Shown here: piece after piece, positions 37,187 through 46,570 of the stretch | Numbering within the stretch: position 1 is the first letter of the stretch | Layout: each line of letters opens with the position of its first letter | DNA from: Gigaspora rosea | Lineage: Eukaryota; Glomeromycota; Glomeromycetes; Diversisporales; Gigasporaceae | Reading direction: 5' to 3' | NCBI GenBank assembly: GCA_003550325.1 | Contig: QKWP01000051.1 | Span: 354,550-418,549, forward strand | Length of the DNA stretch: 64,000 bases | Notes under the pieces: model-generated | What the model was told of the DNA's origin: nothing | The model's database searches: none | The model's input: the letters and a program-made list of their open reading frames with translations, nothing else | Translations under genes and position numbers: made by a program

Positions 37187-38136
37187 TATTTTATTATAAA
37201 GATACAGGGCTATTGGTGAACAAAGGAACTGAAGAAACGAATAATGAATCAGGTAATATAGATAAGATGAGTACTGCCAAGGGAAATTGACTTCAAAAGT
37301 TTATCATTTATTATTTACCCGATTCAGCCCATGATCGGTGACATATGATATGCATCACGTATCGTATATGTTACTCTTAGGTTTTTCAAAGGCTGAATCG
37401 GGTAAATAATAAATGATAACTTGGAAGCTCAAAGTTCCATTTTCCCTTGGCAATACTCATATGTATCATTGAGATACGCAAGGTTTACGCTAACTACCCA
37501 AATTAGTCAGTACCGACAGTAGCAATGAATTGACTAAAATGTTCGATAATACGAAAGGTAATAATATATGCGTAAATACATCATTTTGCTGTATTTGATA
37601 ATATGAATATTCTTACATGCTGTATATTCCTATTATCTACTTGCTTACATTATCTAAAAGACACAAGGTAATTAGTAATAAGATTAATTCGGCAATCAAG
37701 ATCATGTTTATTATCATAATATTAGTCTTTGCATACTAACCACTAGTTCTATAGCGTTGATCAAGAGTTTCCTTTTGATGCGGGATGGGCCTTGAAAGAA
37801 AATATGAAGCTTGGCAATAAGGGTGCAGGAAAGCGTATGTCAAAAAAAGTACTACAATATTTGCAAGGTTTTTTTTTGGCAGGTAACTTAAAAGCTGCAG
37901 ATCGATACTCATCTGAAGACATGCATGTTGCTCTTAAAGACTTGGCTATAAGTGGAGAGCTTACTTTTGAAGAAATACCAACGGCAAAAACCATTAAAGG
38001 CTGGATTGGAAGATACAGTGCAAACTTTAAAAAAGAAGCATCTGAAAAAGCACTAACAAAAGATAAGAGCAATAACAACGATCTTACCGTAATACATAAC
38101 AATAATGATGGGAATAAACGGCAAAAATATGGTTAG
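31610..38136 (+). CDS. Multi-exon DDE-transposase-like gene with possible FYRC-like N-terminal region
   Basis: Exons: 31610-32632, 33529-33762, 33908-34327, 34661-35410 (or 35428), 35843-36033, 36888 (or 36894)-37123, and 37755-38136 ending in TAG. The first five junctions are phase-consistent. N-terminal residues 1-341 carry two sensor-like repeats, TSASAAITSIYQAIFGTK and NSPSAVWQQIG, the second resembling the SP.AVW core of FYRC domains. Then come a helical segment, CITCNDFGYQPFEDL and NHCLLFAFGECKSQHF with C.EC..FF, and a core with Asp680 (VVVDYKMRILP), Asp763 (IISDNGGHYHN) and Glu795 (FLEPGEAKT, then VDSHHAT). The D-D-E order and SDNG context suggest an RNase-H-fold transposase. The C-terminal GAGKRMSKKVLQYLQGFFLAGN recurs in this fungal family as I recall it. 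Exon 4 most simply ends at a GC donor (GCAAGT), giving SHHATIAHAIKRY; GTATAT 18 nt later also keeps frame. The junction into the last exon does not resolve (phase-1 donors, phase-2 acceptor), and a MITE and a poly(A) tract sit there, so the copy may be damaged at its 3' end. Confidence 0.7.
37155..37184 (+). repeat. 30-bp poly(A) tract
   Basis: Uninterrupted run of A in the 3' intron region of the transposase-like gene. It is probably intronic, because the flanking donor GTAATA (37124) and acceptor TATAAAG (37200) would splice it out in frame. Length is likely polymorphic. Confidence 0.9.
37269..37458. mobile_element. 190-bp foldback MITE in the transposase-like gene
   Basis: Near-perfect arms of about 65 bp: GAGTACTGCCAAGGGAAA outward, and TTATCATTTATTATTTACCC followed by CGATTCAGCC inward, mirrored at 37395-37458. 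It lies just 3' of a possible donor (37255) and before the last exon. A fragment of the same arm occurs at about 3430-3445. Confidence 0.85.
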
Positions 38137-38399
38137 AAAGTAATTAAACATAGAATTAACAGGCAAAGCTATTATGAAATCTTCCTTTCCTTCATACAAA
38201 ACTTTTTTTAATGATAAAATAATAACGATTCATAAATATAGGGGGCATTGTTAAGATTCGGATCATGTATAGCAAAATATCAATCATATGACTTTCTATA
38301 AACAAATAGCTATTTTTAATTATAAATATATATGAATATATTTTTTTTATTATAAATTTTGCGCTATAGTAAAATTATCATTTATATACGGATCTGCAA

Positions 38400-38545
38400 T
38401 TAATTTTTTTGTCAAACGTAAAAATCATTTTGATCTGCTGAATAAGGTTACATAATCGATTTTTTTCGATTTGCTTAGTAAAATTTAGACTTTACTATGT
38501 AGTGACTTTTAATGATTATGGGGTAACTTATTTTCAGGTCAAAGA
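38400..38545. repeat. Diverged copy of the 18 kb / 31 kb MITE unit
   Basis: Shares GTCAAACGTAAAAATCA, GATCTGCTGAATAAGGTTAC and TAAAATTTAGACTTTACTAT with 31080-31490, in the same orientation. The right part GGGTAACTTATTTTCAGG resembles the TIR of 18025-18334. Confidence 0.55.
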
Positions 38546-38648
38546 CGGTTTTGAATTTTTTTTAATATTATAAAATTTGATTGGTCAATAGTCCTATCAC
38601 TAGGGGGTCAGGACCTATGTAAACCCTAATCATATAATTTACTGCACT

Positions 38649-40032
38649 CCCCTAACAACCCTAAATGTGATACTGTAATACTATAACATCTTATAATGTT
38701 ATAATTAACTATGAGACACAGTTACTCCAAATCAGAATGAATAAGTTGTTATTTCCCATACAAGCATTCACTCATATAAATTGGTCAATTTATTTACATT
38801 CTATTTAAAGTGTAAAAAATTTGTATGATACTGCTAATTGCACAAAATTATTTCAATTAGAATCTTCACATATAATAATAAATTCTATTCAATGAACTAG
38901 ACAATGTTAAAAGAATTGAAAAGAAGTGTTTGGCTCTATGACATTGTTTGATGATTGCGAAAGCAGATGGTAATGAGTTTAATTATCAATTGATAACATT
39001 CGATTCTTCTCATCAAGACAAATTGAATAATCCCATAATCATTCAATTCTAATTACTAGATCATAAGATATCATTAATTAGCACAATTGCTAACATTTGG
39101 CGTTATGCTAAAATTACTTTTTTGGGTTGGTTTGGTTGTATTAACGTTTAATTTTGGAAATAGATTTTTGTTGAGTTAACTTTTTTTAGTAATTTTGGGC
39201 ATCATAAAATTCAACTGATTGTATAAAAAGAGCTCTATAATCTAGCTCATGCATGCACCTACAAAAGGCACCGCAAAAGAGCTGAGCTAGCTATATTGCA
39301 CTTAAAATATTTTTGCTTACAAACATCAGTTGTATTTATATCTTAATTATAAATAATAATCAAGAAAAGAATTTCTTGTAATTATTTAATAGCGATAAAA
39401 CACAGGTATAAAATAGTAATACACTAATTACTTAATAATATTAAAGACAATTGTAAATTTATTATAAACCTTAAGTTATAAAAAATAATTATTAAAAATT
39501 GATGATATCATTTTTATTGTTATTATTACTTTAAATATATTGATTATTTATATATTAAAAAAAGAAATAATTTATATATCGCACGTGCGATGTTGTCGCA
39601 CCTGCTGCAGATCATAAAATCAGGTATAACATAAAATCAAACCAATTAAAATAACCCGTTTTTTCATTAGATGGGGTTAGAGTGAGGTATAGATTGTGTG
39701 TATGGGCAAAAAAGGGTTTTTATAGTAAAATTTTGCAAGAATTTTTTTTGTTAGAGTCCTAAAAGTAGTTTCATATACTCAATTTTGAGTTATAGACGAT
39801 TTTTGACAAAATAAATATTTGTTTTGAATTTTTTGATCGTGTAATGTTATACCTGATCTTGAAATTTGATTGAGAGAGTGACATATAAGGCGCATTACAT
39901 GGGGCATTGAATAAATTTACTCTTAAAAAAATTTACTTATTTTATTTTAATTATAATTATTTTTGATTATCAAAGTCAATTTAAAATTTGTTACAAAACT
40001 ATTATTAATTCAACCAATTATTCTAATTATAA
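38649..40032. other. Gene-free; one solo Mutator-like arm
   Basis: No coding frame. 39570-39610 has ATATCGCACGTGCGATG and TCGCACCTGC, like one arm of the element at 41293-41924 without a partner. Confidence 0.4.
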
Positions 40033-40898
40033 GATCTTCTGTAACTCTTACCGCTGATCACTTGTACCAACAAATGCACAGAAATTCTGAAGTGAAGTTA
40101 TGATGAAAACTGTAAGAAAACCTGGCAACACACGTAAAATACATGGCAGCTATTATCTAGGGATACAGTTAATTGAGTATCTGCTAGTAGCTTCAGAGTT
40201 TATCACTTACCAACCAAGTGGCAATTGTCATTTAGAGGTAAAGTTCATAGACTATCTGCTGACAAGCTCAGAGTTTATCACTCACCAAAAAGAAGTACTG
40301 GGCGGCTCTTTGTTAGATTCGAACTACACGGAAAGACCTACTTTTCTTTGTACAAGTGGTAACTATTTGGTGTCGCTGTTCCCTCTTCTTGTAAAGAATG
40401 TTCAAAAGTGGGCTTTTTGGTGTACCCCCTCCAAAAGATCAACAGTATTTACACTAACCAAATTGGAAATGTGCCTACTATATTGGATATGAGTGGCTTG
40501 GATACAAATAACGTGGAAGGATAAACATGGCCCATAAAGGACACCACTAGAAGAAGACTCTAGAATATCTATATTAAAAGTAGTCGGGTCGAGAGGCTAC
40601 TTAATTTGGTTTAACATGATAGGACCTTTGGCCATTTTAGGTTGATAGGATTCTATGATGTTAACAATTTTTATCTTATAAGTCTGGGTATTTCTATAGG
40701 GTCCCCTCAGCTAACTCTGGGCTGTGGATAAAAATTTACAGAACAATGGAAGACTGTAATGCAGTCCAAGCTTTCTATTTTATTTTAGCTGTATATCATT
40801 TTATTTCGTTGTTTTACGTGTATAATTTAAAGCCTACTAAATAATAAATAAAGAGCAAGTTCTCTATTATAAAACCGTAAAAAAAAAAAAAAAAAAAA
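40033..40898 (+). mobile_element. Poly(A)-tailed retro-insertion (866 bp)
   Basis: The insert ends in about 21 A and is bracketed by a perfect 16-bp TSD, ATTATTCTAATTATAA (40017-40032 and 40899-40914). This is the hallmark of target-primed reverse transcription (a LINE-mobilised or 5'-truncated LINE copy). Base composition is richer in G+C than the flanks. It contains one 130-codon frame (40100-40492) with a tandem peptide repeat (LLVASEFITYQ / LLTSSEFITHQ) and VQKWAFWCTPSKRSTVFT. The last segment is related at DNA level to the minus strand of 58500-58660. No reverse-transcriptase motif is visible, so it may be a 5'-truncated LINE, a SINE-like unit or a retrocopied mRNA. Confidence 0.85.
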
Positions 40899-41292
40899 AT
40901 TATTCTAATTATAATTATTTTTAATTATCAAGGGCAGACTTAAAATTCAAGCTACAAAAATATTATAAAAGCAATAAATTATTTTGATTATCTCACTTAA
41001 TTAACAATTCGTGAATTTTAACTAAGGAGATTTTTATAATAAAACAAAATAAAATATGTTAATACAGGAATTATTAGTTTTATAAATTTTTTTGAATTTT
41101 TACTACTTGTAACTTTTATTACCTAATTAATTTTACTGATCTAGCTATTATTAGAATTACAAATACTAGCTCTACAACTTTTATTAGAAGTTTACAAGAT
41201 ATTAACTTAATAAAAAATTAACTTTACATAGTCAGAAATGCTGATTTTTGTATTTTATATGTAATTTATATTAAGTGTTATATATTTTATTA

Positions 41293-41924
41293 GGGAATAG
41301 AAATTTGTTGCACCTGCGACATGTCGCACCCCCCGATTCGGCCAATCAAATTGCACGATTTTGCAGGCAAAAAATTTTATTTTTAAAAATTCAAAATTTT
41401 ACTAGTAAAATGCAAAAATAAATAAGCGATATCAAAGCATATAATGTAAAATTTTATTCTGAACCACTTTTCTAAATTATAAAAATAGATTATCTTAGTA
41501 AAAAAACGGTTTATAAGAAAAATCAAAAATTTCGAACGTTAGCACATATAAAACTTTTTTTTACTAATATAAATCTATCTTTACGTTTAAGAATTATATG
41601 TAAAATTTTATACTAAACTACTTTTTCTAAGTTAAAAAGGTAGATAGTTTTAGTAAAAAAAAGTTTTATATGTGCTAACTTTGGAAATTTTTGATTTTTC
41701 TTATAAAACGTTTTTTTACTAAGACAATCTATCTTTATGACTTAGAAAAAGTTGTTCAGAATAAAATTTTACGTTATATAGCATGCTATTTTATATAAAT
41801 TTTATACTTTATTATGTAAAATTTTTAATTTTTTTAAAAAAATTTTTTTGCCTATAAAATCGTGCGATTTGATTGGCCGAACCAGGGGTGCGACATGTCG
41901 CGGGTGCGACAAATTTATTTTCCT
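41293..41924. mobile_element. Mutator-like TIR element with 9-bp TSD (632 bp)
   Basis: Long (about 75-bp) TIRs containing GAAATTTGTTGCACCTGCGA, CATGTCGCACCCC and GGCCAATCAAAT, mirrored at the right end. The nonamer ATTTTATTA flanks both sides exactly (41284-41292, 41925-41933). Long TIRs plus a 9-bp duplication are diagnostic of Mutator-like elements. The interior is a second foldback (AAAACGTTTTTTTACTAAGA and complement). No coding capacity. Confidence 0.92.
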
Positions 41925-41979
41925 ATTTTATTAATACAAATTCTCCTCCTTTTGCAAATTGTCAATTAAATTATTAACC

Positions 41980-42158
41980 AGGACCCCTGAAATATATATA
42001 GATAGATCAGGTATTAGTTTGCTTATTTTGGATGTTTTTTATGCAGATCTTTTTTATTTATAGTAATTTATTGCTTATTTTTGAGATTTTTCTGCTAATC
42101 TTATTATTTTTAGTAATTTTATAATTAATCTGACCTATCTATGTATATTTCGGGTTCA
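41980..42158. mobile_element. MITE family B, copy 2
   Basis: Starts AGGACCCCTGAAATATATAT and ends TATGTATATTTCGGGTTCAT. The interior matches 25946-26124 closely (GCTTATTTT.GA.GTTTTT twice). No convincing TSD. Confidence 0.72.
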
Positions 42159-42430
42159 TATTATTTCATCAACAAACACTTTACTGACATAACATTTTAT
42201 CAATAAAACTCTCCAACAAGTTCGTTTTACTGATTTCACTGCCAATTTTTTTTCAAAAGGCTAAATTTAGCCCAATTCTATCTAATTCTACTCTGACCCT
42301 AATGACAGTAACCAGAATTACTTTGTTGGTGAAATGAGCTTCAGTAAAATAAACTGTCAGTAAAATGAACTTGTTGGTGAATAATTGTTAGTGAAATGTT
42401 ATATTGGTAAAGTGATTATTGATTAATTGA
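42159..42430. repeat. Dispersed TCAGTGAAATGA-type repeat, copy 1
   Basis: Words AACAAGTT, TTGTTGGTGAA, CAGTAAAATGA and ACCAGAATTACTTTGTT recur in both orientations. The same arrangement is at 61200-61440. Probably a foldback element with eroded ends. Confidence 0.55.
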
Positions 42431-43374
42431 TTGCCAACTATATATTTTGGAGTCCTTATTAACCTCATATATTAACTGCATTAATAACTAACTTCAACAT
42501 TAATTATAGATTCTATAATTGAAGATATTATTAACTCTTTTTTAGTATAATCTTTAAGTAATTAGATATTTTAAAGCCAATAAGTAAAAAGACTTATAAT
42601 TATTTAGAGCCTAATATATATTTGAAGCAAAATTCAAATAGCATTTATCATAAATTATTTAAATCTAATTATCACAGTCCATAAGATTTTTTGGATATAA
42701 CAACTAGAAATATAACCAAATATAACTTAAATATAAAAAAGTTTCTTTAAACAAGTAAAATTTCAATTCTTTATACCTAATATTATTTACTTAAGGGTAG
42801 GTAAACATAGATCATTTTAATAATAATCATATTTTAATTATATAAAATCAGATAATTGACTAATCAGGGTTGTAAACTACAAAAATTCAACCAATCTTAA
42901 TTAGCAATTTTTGTGTAATCTAAAGAAATTTGGGGTCATCTAAGATTTTTTTTTTACTAATATATGAAAGTAGATTTTTTTAAATGATATATGTTTTAAA
43001 CATTTACTATAACAAATATAAAACTTCAAATTATATACTATAGAATTTTGAAAAATACTGGCCATAATTTTGAAAAGTTTTATTAAAAGCATATTTTTGC
43101 TTTCAATTTAAAATTATGTTGTACCCTGTAAATCATATGAAAATTGATTTTGTTTACTCTACCCTTAATCAAAACTCTAATATAACCTAATTTGATTTTA
43201 AAAGACAAATATTAAAAGAAAACCTGTATTAATTGATTAATATAATGATTAAATCAAAAATTAGAACAAATGCATTTTAATTAAAATAAAATATAAAGAA
43301 TAATAAAAATAACTTAACTTACAATTATTTCTTACTATCTATAACTATATCTATAAATATAAATAACTCTATTA

Positions 43375-43748
43375 CCATATTTACTCAAAATAACGCGCAT
43401 GGGCATTATTTCAAAAATTGTATTTTTTTAAAATAGCCTGTTGGTTTCAAAATAATGCCCATGTGTGTCCCAATATAACGCACACTCCAAATGCTGAATT
43501 AATAATCTGCTAAAATAATAAATTCAAATAACAAGCAGAAATAAGAATTTTTTTAGTCAAAAAATCTGACTTAGAACAGAAAGACTATATATAAAATTAA
43601 GAATACAGGTTTTTTATGCATTACACATATATAATGCACAATTTTTTTAGAAATTTGACCTTTACCCTGAAATAATGCCCATGAGCGTACTCGAAATAAC
43701 ATGCATCTCCTTGAAATAACGCACAGGTCACGTTATTTTGAATATGAT
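43375..43748. mobile_element. TIR element with CAAAATAACGCGCATGGGC ends
   Basis: Left CCATATTTACTCAAAATAAC and right GTTATTTTGAATATGATC are inverted, followed inward on both sides by GCGCATGGGCATTATTTC-like words. Related fragments lie at 54830-54910 and 55805-55915. The left side abuts TA. Confidence 0.6.
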
Positions 43749-44070
43749 CTTTTTGTATCACTAGCATTTGGTATTTTTATAGCTTTAATTTTAGATCCCA
43801 GTACTTCTAATAGAGAAATGCAGTGTTTTGCCTTAAGAGAAAAGCATATAATGGCATAACATCAAAACCAGTAATGATTTCCATCTTGTATAAGTATAAG
43901 CCCAGAGGCAAACACTTGATATTTTTAGTTGCTAGAGAGCTAGTAACTTTAAAATCAACTATATGCACTTTATATAATATTATAGAATATACTTTTTAAA
44001 ACCTAGAAAATTCAAAGACTAATAGTAATAAATCATTAAAAAATAAAAAAGTAAATATGAAGAATTAAAT

Positions 44071-44358
44071 GGGTTTTATAATTTATTGCATCTGCAACAC
44101 AATGCACCCTTCTATTAATTAAAAATTTTGCCTATGAAACCACCTTTGAAGTTCTAATAAAAAATACTTCTCGTGAAATTTTGGTATAAACTATACCTTT
44201 GCTTTATCCCAGGCCTTAACCCTAACCCTAATATTAATTAATTTTTATTTTTTGCTATGATAAAAATTTCTTTAATTGTTTGTTATACAAAATTGATGAT
44301 CCATATAGTTATAATAGGAGGTGCAATATATTGCACCGTGCAATAAATTATAAATTCC
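44071..44358. mobile_element. Mutator-like MITE (288 bp), 9-bp TSD with one mismatch
   Basis: TIRs GGGTTTTATAATTTATTGCA and its near-complement contain TGCAACACAATGCACCC, matching the ends at 41293-41924. Flanking nonamers GAATTAAAT (44062-44070) and GAAATAAAT (44359-44367) agree at 8 of 9. The interior includes CTTAACCCTAACCCTAA. Confidence 0.78.
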
Positions 44359-46570
44359 GAAATAAATAACTTAGCTAAAAAATTTAATTTTATAGCTAGT
44401 AAAAAAAAACAATCAAATCTAAAAAAAAAAAAGCAAATTATAATCTGCTTAAACTTTTGGATATATTTATAGATTGCAGATGAAAACCTTTAGTAGAATG
44501 AGAATTTGATATACCCAAGCCAAATTAGCCAGAAAACGTGATAAAACAGTATCATTTACTAACTTCAAACAATGAGCCACAAATCAGATATAAATCATTA
44601 CTAAAGTAAGTATTTGTGAAATGCTATATTTAAAATAATAGCTATTTTATCCATAATAATAAATAACTTTAGAAAACAGTAATACTATACCCAAGATTAA
44701 AGAAAAGCCCCAAACAAAATTCAAGATAAAACTCAAGATACTACTGTTATAAACCAGACTCAAACAAGTGAAAATTCTAATAAGCACCTGCATACTCAAA
44801 TTGATGATATTTCAGATAATCATTATACAGATGAAGAAATCTAAAATTAGATAATGCTATTTACAATTGAACACAATAAGCAAATAAACAAATATGATAT
44901 TTAGACCATATAAAAATTATAAATAAAAACTGCTTGCTTATAGATAAATCTATTTTGTAAAATTTATTAGAAAAATAAATAAATAAATAATAAAAACAAA
45001 TAAATATATAAAAAAAATAAAAAAGCAAAGCCAAATAAACAAAAAATTATCTTTTTACTTTGCAAGTCTCCAATATAAAAAGAAGCTTTAATTATTTTAT
45101 TCAATACTACTCAATTTGTGATTGCAAGAGTTCTACTTTGCAGAATGCAAATAAAAATAATCTGAATTTTAATAGCAATAACATATTCTGATTTTATAGT
45201 AATTGCAATAAATTCAAACTAAATATTTCTGCATCTATATTGTAAAATATTTCTACAAGCAACCTGCTTTTATTTTTATCTTGAAGATTGTCATCACAAA
45301 AAGACTTTTGAACAAGTTCGAAACAAAAATCTTGTATGATTATACTTATATTCCTTACTGCACTATTTTTGATGCTAATATTTCATAATGCTATATATTG
45401 AATTGAATATAATCTAGAAGAAGATTATATTTTAATTATAGTATTTCCAGAGATAACAGGTTGCTTTAACATTTCACTAACAAACTCTCTAAAATAGCTA
45501 TTTGCAAAAGCTATAAAACCCAAAACTAAAAAACTTTTACCAATTTATCAAATATACTCCAAGAAATAAACTTGGTACCAATAAATACAAAAAATATCTT
45601 GTTTTTGTCAATATGACATGTTTATTAGGTTGAACTCCTAGAACAAATTCTTATACAATATACTGATTTTTACAAGGTAATTTTTTTAAGTAAATTATAC
45701 ATTTACTTGAGCTATATTTGGGTTTAATAAAAGGCTTTTTGAATCCAAATAAGCTAATACATTAGTTTCATAAGTATTTCCTATTGCTTGCTATTTCTAA
45801 AAAAAATAACCCTATATTTTATTAATACAAAAACCTATTTAATATTGCTGTACCAATACTCTTGAATTCTTTATCAATACTACTACCTCATGTACAACAA
45901 TTCTAAGAAAATCAAAATTTCATTCTATTTCAAGAAAAATCATCAATTGCTGATTTCATAATTTCTAACAATGATTTTCTTCTAAAACATATAATAAGGA
46001 TCAAAAATACCAAAAACTCATAGCTAGGCTTATAAATCTGAACAATTTATACTACTTATTTCTTATAATAATTCTAATCTTGAAACTATAATCTTCCTAG
46101 ATCTTTTTCCAATAGGAAAAGGCTATTATACTAATTTACAAAAGCAACTTGACTTACAATCTAGTACAGAAAGCTATGAAAAATATATCAGGCTCAGAAT
46201 TCTGCCCAGATTCAAGGTTCAGATTACACTAGTATTGGCAATACTGGTCATATCTGAACCTAGAAAAAGATGCATTTTTTAATATAACTATAGATTATTA
46301 AACCAAACAAATAGGACAAAAATATTATCTAGCAAAAGCTAATTATATAGATAAGCTTGATAATTAATATTATATATAAATTTATTTGCACAACATTTTG
46401 AATAATATTTTTTTAAAAAAATTATGAATTTTATCCATAATACAAAAAAAGCTTGATGTTAATCCAATAAAATTAACCTTGATCTTAATCTATACTTATA
46501 TGCTAAAAATATTTGTGTATAATAATAACATTTAGATTACCCTTTTATAGTATATAATGATAATATTTAA
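44359..46570. other. Gene-free, strongly C/G-depleted; possible ancient element relic
   Basis: No intact frame and no CG-containing motif. 45290-45790 has a codon-like texture on the plus strand (words resembling NKYKKYLVFVNMTCLLG) with many stops, and may be a very old retroelement. This cannot be assigned. Confidence 0.25.

Larger units (their letters stand above)
30986..38648 (+). mobile_element. Candidate DNA transposon carrying the DDE-like gene
   Basis: AGTGCAGTAAAT at 30986-30997 is repeated as its exact reverse complement at 38637-38648. The similarity extends outward as GGAA / GGGG, giving ends GGRRAGTGCAGTAAAT. The left side is preceded by TTAA. The right side is followed by TAAC, so a TTAA duplication is not clean. 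The pair encloses the transposase-like gene and nothing else, with about 620 bp and 500 bp of subterminal DNA. A 12-bp match in A+T-rich DNA over 7.7 kb could be chance, although its G/C content makes this less likely. The elements at 37269-37458 and 38400-38545 would then be later insertions. Confidence 0.4.
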
